A stretch of DNA of 64,000 bases from Streptomyces sp. M41(2017) (GTDB taxonomy: Bacteria > Actinomycetota > Actinomycetes > Streptomycetales > Streptomycetaceae): NCBI RefSeq assembly GCF_002078175.1, contig NZ_MWFK01000001.1, positions 3,782,001 to 3,846,000 on the forward strand, in the 5' to 3' direction. A program made the position numbers and the translations under genes. This document shows, one piece after another, positions 25,748-34,149 of the stretch. Numbering within the stretch: position 1 is the first letter of the stretch; each line of letters starts with the position of its first letter. The notes under the pieces were generated by a model, which had not been told where the DNA came from, ran no database searches, and worked only from the letters and a program-made list of their open reading frames with translations.

Positions 25748-26614
25748 GTGCCCGAGTTGCCCGAGGTCGAAGTCGTGCGCCGGGGCTTGGAGCGCTGGGT
25801 GTCCGGGCGGGTCGTCAAGTCCGTCGAGGTGCGTCATCCGCGGGCCGTACGGCGGCACTTGGCGGGGCCGGACGGCTTCGCCACGTCGCTGGAGGGGCAG
25901 CGGATCGGTGAGGCGAAGCGGCGCGGCAAGTACCTGTGGCTGCCGCTCGACGACTCCCCGTTCTCCGTGCTCGCGCATCTCGGGATGAGCGGTCAGCTCC
26001 TCGTGCAGCCGCAGGAGGCCGTGGAGGAGAAGCACCTGCGGATCCGCTTCCGCTTCGACGACGCCCTCGGCACCGAGCTGCGCTTCGTCGACCAGCGGAC
26101 CTTCGGGGGCCTCTCGCTGCACGAGAACACCGCCGACGGACTGCCCGACGTCATCGCGCACATCGCCCGCGATCCGCTGGACCCGCTGTTCGACGACGCC
26201 GCGTTCCACGTCGCCCTGCGGGCCCGCCGCACGACGATCAAGCGCGCCCTGCTCGACCAGTCGCTGATCAGCGGCGTCGGCAACATCTACGCGGACGAGG
26301 CCCTCTGGCGTTCCAAGCTGCACTACGAGCGTCCGACGGGGACCATGACCCGGCCGCGCACCGCCGAACTCCTCGGCCACATCCGCGACGTCATGAACGA
26401 CGCCCTCGCCGCCGGCGGCACCAGCTTCGACAGCCTCTACGTCAACGTGAACGGTGAGTCGGGCTACTTCGACCGCTCGCTCGACGCGTACGGGCGCGAG
26501 GGCGAGCCGTGCCGTCGCTGCGGGACGCCGATGCGGCGGCGGGCCTGGATGAACCGCTCGAGCTATTTCTGCCCACGCTGCCAGCGCGCACCGCGGCCGG
26601 GCGCCGACCTCTAG
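25748..26614 (+). CDS. mutM: Formamidopyrimidine-DNA glycosylase
   Basis: MutM (Fpg) excises 8-oxoguanine and formamidopyrimidines and nicks the abasic site. It has 288 residues. The catalytic N-terminus PELPEVE is intact (Pro2 nucleophile, Glu3), Lys61 lies in RRGKYLWLPL, and the C-terminal zinc finger has Cys255, Cys258, Cys275 and Cys278 (CRRC...CPRC). The GTG at 25748 follows CGGAGGAGTCCC, a strong ribosome site. Position after rnc is common in bacteria. Confidence 0.97.
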   Translation: MPELPEVEVVRRGLERWVSGRVVKSVEVRHPRAVRRHLAGPDGFATSLEGQRIGEAKRRGKYLWLPLDDSPFSVLAHLGMSGQLLVQPQEAVEEKHLRIRFRFDDALGTELRFVDQRTFGGLSLHENTADGLPDVIAHIARDPLDPLFDDAAFHVALRARRTTIKRALLDQSLISGVGNIYADEALWRSKLHYERPTGTMTRPRTAELLGHIRDVMNDALAAGGTSFDSLYVNVNGESGYFDRSLDAYGREGEPCRRCGTPMRRRAWMNRSSYFCPRCQRAPRPGADL

Positions 26615-26642
26615 TCGCCGCGCTCGCCGGACTCGGCGGCGG

Positions 26643-27098
26643 TCATGCCCCGCGCGTCGCGTCGTAGCGGCCGCGGGACTCCAGGACCTCGTCCATGCTG
26701 CCCTCCACGAAGGTGATGAGGCCGATCAGGCGCTCGGCGACCTGGCGGCCGAGCGGCGTGAGGCTGTAGTCGACGCGGGGCGGGTTCGTGGGCTGCGCGT
26801 CCCGGTGCACCAGCCCGTCGCGTTCCAGCGCGTGCAGGGTCTGGGAGAGCATCTTCTCGCTGACGCCGTCGATCCGGCGCCGCAGTTCGTTGAAGCGGAA
26901 CGTGCCGTCGTGCAGGGCGCCCAGCGTGAGCGAGCCCCAGCGGCCGGTGACGTGCTCCAGCGTGCCCCGGGACGGGCAACTGCGCGCGAACACGTTGTAC
27001 GCGAGGTCCGCGCCGTCGGGGCAGGCGGAGCCCTCGTCGCGATCGGGATGCTCGGACACGGGGGCGACGGATTCCATACGAGCAGCATACGCAGACAC
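26643..27098 (-). CDS. HxlR-family transcriptional regulator
   Basis: This 151-residue winged-helix regulator has the HxlR core at about 40-130: GRWGSLTLGALHDGTFRFNE, GVSEKMLSQTLHALERDGLV and the wing VDYSLTPLGRQV. A single cysteine near the start of the domain (FARSCPSRG) resembles the redox-sensing position of thiol-based HxlR proteins such as YodB/HypR. The GTG at 27098 has GGGAAG upstream; an ATG at 27077 has no such site. It is divergent from a quinone reductase, with a 21-bp palindrome between them, so quinone or oxidant sensing is the likely job (inference). Confidence 0.93.
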   Translation of the reverse strand: MSAYAARMESVAPVSEHPDRDEGSACPDGADLAYNVFARSCPSRGTLEHVTGRWGSLTLGALHDGTFRFNELRRRIDGVSEKMLSQTLHALERDGLVHRDAQPTNPPRVDYSLTPLGRQVAERLIGLITFVEGSMDEVLESRGRYDATRGA

Positions 27099-27116
27099 AG
27101 CGCTTCCCGGAAGGTT

Positions 27117-27137
27117 GCACTAACTTCTAGTTAGTGC
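27117..27137. promoter_or_regulatory. 21-bp palindrome, candidate HxlR operator
   Basis: GCACTAACT-TCT-AGTTAGTGC has perfect 9-base arms. It lies 19 bases upstream of the regulator's start and 69 bases before the reductase start. The A/T-rich TTAGT half-sites resemble other HxlR-type operators. It is the most A+T-rich short stretch in the vicinity. Confidence 0.7.
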
Positions 27138-27206
27138 TTTCCTTTCGGTATCGCCGGTGAGCAGCCCCTACGCTGCCGCCGTTCTCGTCCTTTGAGGAGT
27201 CCTGCT

Positions 27207-27803
27207 GTGACGACCCCTGTTGTCTCCATCGCCTACCACTCCGGCTACGGCCACACCGCGGTCCTCGCGGAGGCCGTGCGCACGGGTGCTCTCGAAGCCG
27301 GTGCCGAGGTCCACCTCATCCAGGTCGACGAGATCACCGACGCGCAGTGGGAGCAGCTCGACGCCTCGGACGCCGTGGTCTTCGGGTCGCCGACGTACAT
27401 GGGCACCGCGTCGGGTGCCTTCCACGTCTTCGCGGAGGCGTCCTCGAAGCGGTGGTTCGGACAGGACTGGAAGGACAAGCTGGCCGCCGGATTCACCAAC
27501 TCCGGCTCGAAGAGCGGCGACAAACTGCACACCCTGCAGTTCTTCCAGATCCTCGCCGCCCAGCACGGCATGAACTGGGTCAACCTCGGTCTGCACCCGG
27601 GCTGGAACAACAGCGCCGGCTCCGAGCACGACCTCAACCGCCTCGGCGTCTTCGCGGGCGCCGCCGCGGCCACCAACGTCGACGAGGGCCCCGACGCGGT
27701 CCACCCCTCCGACATCGCCACCGCCGAACACCTGGGCCGCCGCATCACCGAGACGGCCCGCGTCTTCACCCTGGGCCGCGCGGCGGCGGTGCCGGTCGCG
27801 TAG
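27207..27803 (+). CDS. WrbA-type flavodoxin / NAD(P)H:quinone reductase
   Basis: This 198-residue flavodoxin-fold FMN protein probably reduces quinones by two electrons. The FMN phosphate loop is YHSGYGHTAVLA near the N-terminus, GSPTYMGTASGAFHVF is the second flavin loop, and the WrbA-like segment FTNSGSKSGDKLHTLQ follows. GTG 27207 has GAGGAG 7 bases upstream. Its divergent HxlR neighbour and the palindrome point to induction by electrophiles or quinones. The substrate is unknown. Confidence 0.9.
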   Translation: MTTPVVSIAYHSGYGHTAVLAEAVRTGALEAGAEVHLIQVDEITDAQWEQLDASDAVVFGSPTYMGTASGAFHVFAEASSKRWFGQDWKDKLAAGFTNSGSKSGDKLHTLQFFQILAAQHGMNWVNLGLHPGWNNSAGSEHDLNRLGVFAGAAAATNVDEGPDAVHPSDIATAEHLGRRITETARVFTLGRAAAVPVA

Positions 27804-27901
27804 CCGGGGCGGCGCGCGGCGGACCGTTCCCGACGGGGCTCAGCCGCGTGACGGTGAGCGGGCGGGGCGGGAGTGGGCGGGGTCGGTCGTGCGGGGTCGG
27901 C

Positions 27902-28864
27902 TCAGTAGCCGAAGTCCTGCGTCCACCACGGGCCGCCCGAGCCGAAGTGCGCTCCGACGCCGAGGGTCTTGAAGTCGCAGTTCAGTATGTTCGCGCGGTG
28001 GCCGGGGCTGTTCATCCAGGCTTCCATGACCGCTTCGGCCGTGGTCTGGCCGCGGGCTATGTTCTCGCCGCCGAGGCCGGTGATGCCGGCCTTCGCCGCA
28101 CGGTCCCAGGGGCTGAGGCCGCTCGGGTCGGTGTGGTCGAAGAAGGCGCGTGCCGCCATGTCCTCGCTGAACGACTGCGCCAGGTCCGACAGCGCGCTGT
28201 TCGCGGACACCGGGCTGCAGCCCACCTTGGAGCGCTCGTCGTTGACGAGCTTGAGCACCTCGGCCTCGGCCGCCGCCTCCGCGGAGACGGTCACCGGGGC
28301 CTTGGCCACCGGTGCCTTCGTCGCGGTCTTCGAGGGCTTCGGGGCCTCGGGGGCCTTCGACTCCTCGGTCGGCTCGGCGCTCGGCTTCTTCGAGGGCGTC
28401 TTCGTCGGAGCGGCCGACGGCGACGACGAGGAAGGGGCCGCCGAGGGGGTGGCCGCGCGATCGGCGTCACGGCTCGTCGCCGTGTCGTCGTCGTGGGCCT
28501 CCGCACTGCCCGAGGTGCCGCCCTGCTGGGTCTCCAGACCGGAGGGCGAGCCGACGGCCTGCACCTTGTCGGAGTTGCCGCCGCCGCCACCGAGCGCGTA
28601 GTTGTCGGCGCCGGGCATCACGCCCGCCGCGACAGCCGCGGTACCCAGGGCCACAGCCGCCGAGACACCGAGCAGACCGGTGCGTACCGGAGTCGCACCC
28701 TTCTTCTTGCGGTGCGAGCGGGCGGACGACGTGGACGGGAGATCGGCGACGGCCGCGTAGCCGTACAGGTTCTCCGGACCGTAGTTCTGCGTGTCGGCCC
28801 AGTGCGGGTCGGTGGCGCGGCCTGTGGCGGCGCGGCCGGCGTCGTGGCGTCGGTGGCGTCCCAT
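27902..28864 (-). CDS. Secreted/membrane-anchored CAP (SCP-like) domain protein
   Basis: This 320-residue protein has a basic cytoplasmic N-terminus (residues 1-58), one hydrophobic segment at about 60-82 (LLGVSAAVALGTAAVAAGV), a long disordered Ser/Pro/Lys/Thr linker (about 100-190) and a C-terminal CAP domain (about 195-320) with VLKLVNDERSKVGCSPV, AFFDHTDPSGLSPWDRA, the GENIARG motif and SPGHRANILNCDF. The His, Glu and His residues of the CAP cavity are present. Cys in SKVGC and LNC may pair. The function of bacterial YkwD-like proteins is unknown; the site is likely the cell wall. It is divergent from acylphosphatase. Confidence 0.92.
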   Translation of the reverse strand: MGRHRRHDAGRAATGRATDPHWADTQNYGPENLYGYAAVADLPSTSSARSHRKKKGATPVRTGLLGVSAAVALGTAAVAAGVMPGADNYALGGGGGNSDKVQAVGSPSGLETQQGGTSGSAEAHDDDTATSRDADRAATPSAAPSSSSPSAAPTKTPSKKPSAEPTEESKAPEAPKPSKTATKAPVAKAPVTVSAEAAAEAEVLKLVNDERSKVGCSPVSANSALSDLAQSFSEDMAARAFFDHTDPSGLSPWDRAAKAGITGLGGENIARGQTTAEAVMEAWMNSPGHRANILNCDFKTLGVGAHFGSGGPWWTQDFGY

Positions 28865-29018
28865 CTCTTGGGCCTTCCTCGATCTTGCGTCAGGCGATCC
28901 TCAAATGAACCTCACCCGAAAGAGTGAGTTTCCTATGAGACTCATTGGGTGGGGACGGTACCCCATGGCGCAAGGGGAGGAAGTGCTCCGAGAGACATTG
29001 TCCGGTTAGCGTGCACCC

Positions 29019-29300
29019 ATGAACGAGGTTGTACGGCTGGTCGTCTGGGTACGCGGGCGCGTCCAAGGTGTGGGTTTCCGCTGGTTCACGCGTGCCCGGG
29101 CCCTGGAGATCGGCGGGCTGAGTGGTTTTGCTCTCAATTTGGACGACGGACGCGTCCAGGTCGTCGCGGAGGGCCCTCGCGCCGGCTGTCAAGGACTGCT
29201 CGACTGGCTCCAGGGCGACGACACGCCCGGCCGGGTGGACGGCGTCACTGAGATCTGGGACACGCCCCGGGGGATCTACGACGGGTTCGCGATCCGCTGA
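29019..29300 (+). CDS. acyP: Acylphosphatase
   Basis: This 93-residue enzyme hydrolyses carboxyl-phosphate bonds. The signature RGRVQGVGFRWFTR includes the catalytic arginine (Arg21), and Asn40 lies in GFALNLDDGRVQVVAEG. The family's usual length is about 90-95 residues. The ATG at 29019 follows a weak purine stretch. From memory it is commonly found just upstream of smc in actinobacteria. Confidence 0.95.
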   Translation: MNEVVRLVVWVRGRVQGVGFRWFTRARALEIGGLSGFALNLDDGRVQVVAEGPRAGCQGLLDWLQGDDTPGRVDGVTEIWDTPRGIYDGFAIR

Positions 29301-29680
29301 CGATGTGACCCGTGAGTGCCTCCTGGAAGCACTCCGTACATGCCCCGGGCACCTGCCTGAAGCGGAAACGGCCTGGTGGTTGCCAAGAAGGCCGCGAAGT
29401 GGCAGGCTCGCGGGGTAACGATGATCTCCACGCCCTGAGGGTCCCGCAGGAGTCGCAGCGCCGCCGGTCCAGAGCCGCGCGACAGCGGGTTGCCCCCGAT
29501 ACGGGGCGTGATCGTGTTGACCGTCAAACTTTTTGGTGAGACTCTGAAAGCCCCGCGCACCTTAGCTGTTTGGCATGTGGAACGGCAGCAGGACATCAGC
29601 AGTGTCAAGCACGCGGGTGCGATTCCCTCACGACCCACACCGCTTCCCGGTCGGTCACTCAGTGTGGAGGACCATCCATC
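29301..29680 (+). other. 380-base non-coding stretch with a weak promoter
   Basis: No coding region is supported here. A possible promoter is TTGACC (29517-29522), a 17-base spacer and GACTCT (29540-29545), which would drive the small coiled-coil gene with a leader of about 130 bases. The leader segment GCGGGTGCGATTCCCTC superficially resembles a tRNA T-arm but nothing else of a tRNA is present. Confidence 0.4.
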
Positions 29681-29884
29681 ATGGCAAAGGCGCTTCTCGG
29701 TTACGTCGGCGGTTCCGACCCGCGACTCATTGCCGAGATGCGACGGCTCCAGCAGCGCGTACAGGACCTCGAATCCGAGCTCGTACGGATTCAGGCCGAG
29801 AACGACGCGCTCGCGGCTGCCGCTTCTCACGACTCGCTTCTCGAGAGCATCGACGTACCCCAGGCGGAGCCTGCGCTCACCTGA
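29681..29884 (+). CDS. Small coiled-coil protein upstream of smc
   Basis: This 67-residue protein starts MAKALLGYVGGSDPRLIAEM and continues with a heptad coil RRLQQRVQDLESELVRIQAE before an acidic tail. The ATG at 29681 is preceded by GTGGAGG. It has no membrane segment. It lies alone between acylphosphatase and smc and is closed by an intrinsic terminator. Its size and coil suggest a small scaffold or dimerising factor. I do not recognise a characterised family. Confidence 0.78.
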   Translation: MAKALLGYVGGSDPRLIAEMRRLQQRVQDLESELVRIQAENDALAAAASHDSLLESIDVPQAEPALT

Positions 29885-29954
29885 TCGCTGCACCGCACCA
29901 CGACGACAGCAGTGGTCGGGCAGCCCGAATCAACCGCTGAGTTGTCAGATTTGC

Positions 29955-29991
29955 AAGGGACGCCTCTTCGGCGTCCCTTCTTTCTTTCCCC
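29955..29991 (+). terminator. Intrinsic terminator upstream of smc
   Basis: AAGGGACGCC-TCTTC-GGCGTCCCTT is a perfect 10-bp stem with a 5-base loop, followed by the pyrimidine-rich CTTTCTTTCCC. It separates the small coiled-coil gene from smc. Confidence 0.85.
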
Positions 29992-30106
29992 CGCGCCCCG
30001 TGGACCCCCGTCCCCTCTCTTCAACGTGTGGTGTGCCCTGCGCATTCACGGGTGAAACCGCGCGTTCATGGAGTGAGACCGGGGCCGAAAGGTAGAGTCC
30101 GGCGGC

Positions 30107-33100
30107 GTGCACCTCAAGGCCCTGACCCTCCGCGGGTTCAAATCGTTCGCCTCGGCGACCACGCTGCGGTTCGAGCCGGGCATCACCTGCGTCGTGGGCC
30201 CCAACGGCTCGGGCAAGTCCAACGTCGTGGACGCGCTCAGCTGGGTCATGGGCGAGCAGGGTGCCAAGTCGCTGCGCGGCGGCAAGATGGAGGACGTCAT
30301 CTTCGCCGGCACTACCGGGCGTCCGCCGCTCGGCCGGGCCGAGGTCTCCCTCACCATCGACAACTCCGACGGCGCCCTGCCCATCGAGTACGCCGAGGTC
30401 ACCATCACGCGGATCATGTTCCGCAACGGCGGCAGCGAGTACCAGATCAACGGCGACACCTGCCGGCTGCTGGACATCCAGGAACTGCTGTCCGACTCCG
30501 GCATCGGCCGCGAGATGCACGTCATCGTCGGCCAGGGCCAGCTCGACTCGGTCCTGCACGCGGACCCGATGGGCCGCCGGGCCTTCATCGAGGAGGCGGC
30601 CGGCGTCCTCAAGCACCGCAAGCGCAAGGAGAAGGCGCTGCGGAAACTGGACGCGATGAAGGCGAACATGGCCCGTGTCCAGGACCTCACGGACGAGCTG
30701 CGCCGCCAGCTCAAGCCGCTCGGCCGACAGGCCGCCGTGGCCCGTCGCGCCGCCGTCATCCAGGCCGACCTGCGCGACGCCCGGCTGCGGCTGCTCGCCG
30801 ACGACCTCGTCCGGCTGCGCGGGGCGCTCCAGTCCGAGATCGCCGACGAGGCCGCTCTCAAGGAACGCAAGGAGTCCGCCGAGGCCGAGCTGAAGAAGGC
30901 GCTCCAGCGCGAGGCCCTCCTGGAGGACGAGGTCCGGCAGCTGACCCCACGCCTCCAGCGCGCCCAGCAGAGCTGGTACGAACTCTCCCAGCTCGCCGAG
31001 CGGGTCCGCGGGACGATCTCGCTGGCCGACGCGCGCGTGAAGAGCGCCACGTCCGTGCCGGCCGAGGAACGGCGTGGACGCGACCCCGAGGACATGGAGC
31101 GCGAGGCCGCCCGGATCCGTGAACAGGAGGCCGAGCTCGAAGCCGCCCTGGAGGCGGCGGAACGGGCTCTGGAGGACACGGTCGCCCACCGCGCGGAGCT
31201 GGAACGGGAACTGACCGTCGAGGAGCGCCGCCTCAAGGACGTGGCCCGGGCCATCGCCGACCGCAGGGAGGGCCTCGCCCGGCTCAACGGTCAGGTCAAC
31301 GCAGCCCGTTCACGGGCCGCGTCCGCCCAGGCCGAGATCGACCGGCTCGCCGCCGCACGCGACGAGGCCCAGGAGCGCGCGTTCGCCGCCCAGGAGGAGT
31401 ACGAGCAGCTGAAGGCCGAGGTCGAGGGCCTCGACGCGGACGACGCCGACCTCACCGACCGGCACGAGGCGGCGAAACGGGCGCTGTCCGACGCCGAGGC
31501 CGGCCTGGGTGCCGCCCGCGAGGCGGTCACCGCGGCGGAACGCCGACGGGCCGCGACCCAGGCCCGCCGCGAGGCACTCGCCCTCGGGCTCCGGCGTAAG
31601 GACGGCACGGGAGCGCTGCTCGGCGCCCGCGACCGGCTGACCGGGCTGCTGGGCCCCGCCGCCGAACTGCTGTCGGTCACCCCCGGTTTCGAGGTCGCGC
31701 TCGCCGCCGCGTTCGGCGCGGCCGCCGACGCCATCGCCGTCAGCACGCCCGCCTCGGCCGCCGAGGCCATCCGCCTGCTGCGCAAACAGGACGCGGGCCG
31801 GGCCTCCCTCCTGCTCGCCGGAGCACCCGAGGACAACGGGCCGCACGGGGGCGGGGGACAGGAGCAGAGCCCGGGCGAAGGAAGCCGGTGGGCGACCGAC
31901 CTCGTGCGAGGACCCGCCGAGCTGATGCCCGCCGTGCGGCGGCTGCTGCACGGGATCGTCGTCGTCGGGACCCTGGAGGACGCCGAGGACCTGGTCTACG
32001 CGCGGCCCGGACTCACCGCCGTGACCGCCGAGGGCGACCTGCTCGGGGCGCACTTCGCGCACGGCGGATCCGCCGGCGCGCCCAGCCTTCTCGAGGTGCA
32101 GGCCTCCGTGGACGAGGCGGCGGCCGAGCTGGAGGAGCTGGCCGTGCGCTGCGAGGAACTGACCGAGGCGCAGTACCTCGCCACCGAGCTGCGCACCGAA
32201 CGGGCGGCCCTCGTCGAAGAGGTGGGGGAGCGGCGGCGGGCCGCCGAGCGGGAGAAGTCGGCGGTCGCGCAGCAGCTCGGCCGGCTGGCCGGGCAGGCGC
32301 GCGGCGCCGCGGGCGAGGCCGAGCGGAGCACCGCGGCCGCCGCCCGCGCGCAGGACGCCCTCGACCGGGCCCTGGAGGAGGCGGAGGAACTGGCCGAACG
32401 GCTCGTCGTGGCCGAGGAGATGCCCGTCGAGGAGGAGCCCGACACCTCGGCACGCGACCGGCTCGCCGCGGACGGCGCCAACGCCCGGCAGACCGAGATG
32501 GAAGCCAGGCTTCAGGTGCGGACCCACGAGGAGCGGGTCAAGGGCCTCGCCGGACGGGCCGACTCGCTCGACCGGGCCGCCCGCGCCGAACGCGAGGCAC
32601 GCGCGCGTGCCGAGCAGCGCCGGGCGCGGCTGCGCCACGAGGCGGCCGTCGCGCAGGCCGTGGCCTCGGGAGCGCGGCAGCTGCTCGCCCACGTCGAGGT
32701 CTCGCTCGGCCGCGCCGACGAGGAGCGCACCGTCGCCGACACCGCCAAGGCCCACCGCGAGCAGGAGCTCGGCGCCGCGCGGAGCCAGGGCCGCGACCTC
32801 AAGGCGGAGCTGGACAAGCTCACCGACTCGGTCCACCGCGGGGAGGTGCTGGGCGCCGAGAAGCGGATGCGCGTGGAGCAGCTGGAGGCCAAGGCGCTGG
32901 ACGAGCTCGGTGTCGAGCCGGCGGGACTCGTCGCGGACTACGGCCCCGACCAGCCCGTACCGCCGTCCCTGCCGGCCGAGGGCGAGGAGCTGCCCGAGGA
33001 CCCGGAGCACCCCCGCAACCAGCCCCGGCGGTTCCACCGTGCCGAGCAGGAGAAGCGGCTCAAGTCGGCCGAGCGGGCGTACCAGCAGCTGGGCAAGGTC

Positions 33101-33682
33101 AACCCGCTCGCCCTGGAGGAGTTCGCCGCGCTGGAGGAGCGCCACAAGTTCCTCAGTGAGCAGCTGGAAGACCTCAAGAAGACGCGGGCCGACCTCCTCC
33201 AGGTGATCAAGGAGGTCGACGAGCGGGTCGAGCAGGTGTTCACCGAGGCGTATCGCGACACCGCTCGGGAGTTCGAGGGGGTCTTCAGCCGGCTGTTCCC
33301 CGGCGGTGACGGCCGGCTCATCCTGACCGACCCCGACAACATGCTCACCACGGGCGTCGACGTCGAGGCCCGCCCGCCGGGCAAGAAGGTCAAGCGGCTC
33401 AGCCTGCTCTCCGGCGGCGAACGGTCGCTGACCGCCGTGGCGCTGCTCGTGTCGATCTTCAAGGCGCGCCCCAGCCCGTTCTACGTGATGGACGAGGTCG
33501 AGGCGGCGCTCGACGACACCAACCTCCAGCGGCTGATCCGGATCATGCAGGAGCTGCAGGAGGCCTCGCAGCTGATCGTGATCACGCACCAGAAGCGCAC
33601 GATGGAGGTCGCCGACGCGCTGTACGGCGTCTCCATGCAGGGCGACGGCGTCTCGAAGGTCATCAGCCAGCGGCTGCGCTGA
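30107..33682 (+). CDS. smc: Chromosome segregation ATPase SMC
   Basis: This 1191-residue condensin subunit organises and segregates the chromosome with ScpA and ScpB, whose genes are not in this window. N-terminal Walker A is GPNGSGKS (31-38), the hinge lies at about 505-665 (DRLTGLLGPAAELLSVTPGF), two long coiled-coil arms flank it, and the C-terminal head has the ABC signature LSGGE (1101-1105) and Walker B with Asp1129-Glu1130. The hinge carries a Gly/Gln-rich insert (NGPHGGGGQEQSPGEGS). The GTG start at 30107 has TAGAGT 8 bases upstream, so it may be leaderless. SMC is needed for orderly sporulation septation in Streptomyces. Confidence 0.98.
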   Translation: MHLKALTLRGFKSFASATTLRFEPGITCVVGPNGSGKSNVVDALSWVMGEQGAKSLRGGKMEDVIFAGTTGRPPLGRAEVSLTIDNSDGALPIEYAEVTITRIMFRNGGSEYQINGDTCRLLDIQELLSDSGIGREMHVIVGQGQLDSVLHADPMGRRAFIEEAAGVLKHRKRKEKALRKLDAMKANMARVQDLTDELRRQLKPLGRQAAVARRAAVIQADLRDARLRLLADDLVRLRGALQSEIADEAALKERKESAEAELKKALQREALLEDEVRQLTPRLQRAQQSWYELSQLAERVRGTISLADARVKSATSVPAEERRGRDPEDMEREAARIREQEAELEAALEAAERALEDTVAHRAELERELTVEERRLKDVARAIADRREGLARLNGQVNAARSRAASAQAEIDRLAAARDEAQERAFAAQEEYEQLKAEVEGLDADDADLTDRHEAAKRALSDAEAGLGAAREAVTAAERRRAATQARREALALGLRRKDGTGALLGARDRLTGLLGPAAELLSVTPGFEVALAAAFGAAADAIAVSTPASAAEAIRLLRKQDAGRASLLLAGAPEDNGPHGGGGQEQSPGEGSRWATDLVRGPAELMPAVRRLLHGIVVVGTLEDAEDLVYARPGLTAVTAEGDLLGAHFAHGGSAGAPSLLEVQASVDEAAAELEELAVRCEELTEAQYLATELRTERAALVEEVGERRRAAEREKSAVAQQLGRLAGQARGAAGEAERSTAAAARAQDALDRALEEAEELAERLVVAEEMPVEEEPDTSARDRLAADGANARQTEMEARLQVRTHEERVKGLAGRADSLDRAARAEREARARAEQRRARLRHEAAVAQAVASGARQLLAHVEVSLGRADEERTVADTAKAHREQELGAARSQGRDLKAELDKLTDSVHRGEVLGAEKRMRVEQLEAKALDELGVEPAGLVADYGPDQPVPPSLPAEGEELPEDPEHPRNQPRRFHRAEQEKRLKSAERAYQQLGKVNPLALEEFAALEERHKFLSEQLEDLKKTRADLLQVIKEVDERVEQVFTEAYRDTAREFEGVFSRLFPGGDGRLILTDPDNMLTTGVDVEARPPGKKVKRLSLLSGGERSLTAVALLVSIFKARPSPFYVMDEVEAALDDTNLQRLIRIMQELQEASQLIVITHQKRTMEVADALYGVSMQGDGVSKVISQRLR

Positions 33683-33940
33683 CGCCCCGTCCCGCGCGGT
33701 GCCCGAATCCCCGTCGCCGGGGCCCGGAGGACGTCCGTCCACCCGGTCGGCGTACCGGGACCGGCTTTCGCCGTGCGGCCATCACCTGTCCCGGGGGCAC
33801 CCGTGGGCGGGCCGCGCGCCCGTGCCCGCACCGCTCGCCGGCGCGTGTGTTCCGAGTGTCACATCCGTGTACCACCCACGGAGTTACTGCCGACGCTTCG
33901 GGGGCAGAAGGCCTTGTGTTGAGCCGTACGAGGGTCAACT

Positions 33941-33955
33941 GTTCAACTCTTGAAC
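33941..33955. promoter_or_regulatory. Inverted repeat upstream of the sugar permease promoter
   Basis: GTTCAA-CTC-TTGAAC is a perfect inverted repeat with a 3-base spacer, 45 bases upstream of the -35 box. An activator or repressor site is plausible. Confidence 0.45.
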
Positions 33956-34000
33956 GCAGCGACACCCGTTTGAGCGCGCAAATTCACAGCATCCCGAGTA

Positions 34001-34028
34001 TTGACTTCGAAACTTGAAGGCATAGTCT
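34001..34028 (+). promoter_or_regulatory. Vegetative-type promoter of the sugar permease gene
   Basis: TTGACT (34001-34006) and TAGTCT (34023-34028) are separated by 16 bases and match the Streptomyces HrdB-type consensus TTGACN/TANNNT. The predicted leader is about 115 bases. Confidence 0.65.
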
Positions 34029-34030
34029 CT

Positions 34031-34040
34031 GCAACGTTGC
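34031..34040. promoter_or_regulatory. GCAACGTTGC palindrome at the transcription start
   Basis: This perfect 10-bp palindrome with a central CG lies 3-12 bases past the -10 box, where a repressor would block initiation. The TTGCNNCG-like half-site and CG centre are typical of LacI/GalR-family operators. The repressor itself is not encoded here. Confidence 0.55.
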
Positions 34041-34149
34041 TTTTACCTTCAGGTGGTGGGCGGCGTGAAGGTGTGCGCCACTGTTACCACCATCGAAGGG
34101 TTTCGCCCCCCACCCCCGGCAGCGAGGCCGGTGGCCCGAGGAGTTTTAC

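Larger units (their letters stand above)
33683..34149 (+). other. 467-base smc-glcP intergenic control region
   Basis: No gene is seen. It holds a perfect inverted repeat (33941-33955), a promoter (34001-34028) and a 10-bp palindrome (34031-34040), each listed separately. ACTTGAAGG (34012-34020) and CCTTCAGGT (34046-34054) are near-complementary arms flanking that palindrome. Confidence 0.6.

Noticed and set aside
29590..29660. Possible tRNA T-arm (GCGGGTGCGATTCCCTC)
   Set aside because: The T-loop lacks TTC and no other tRNA arm can be folded around it. It is more likely mRNA leader.
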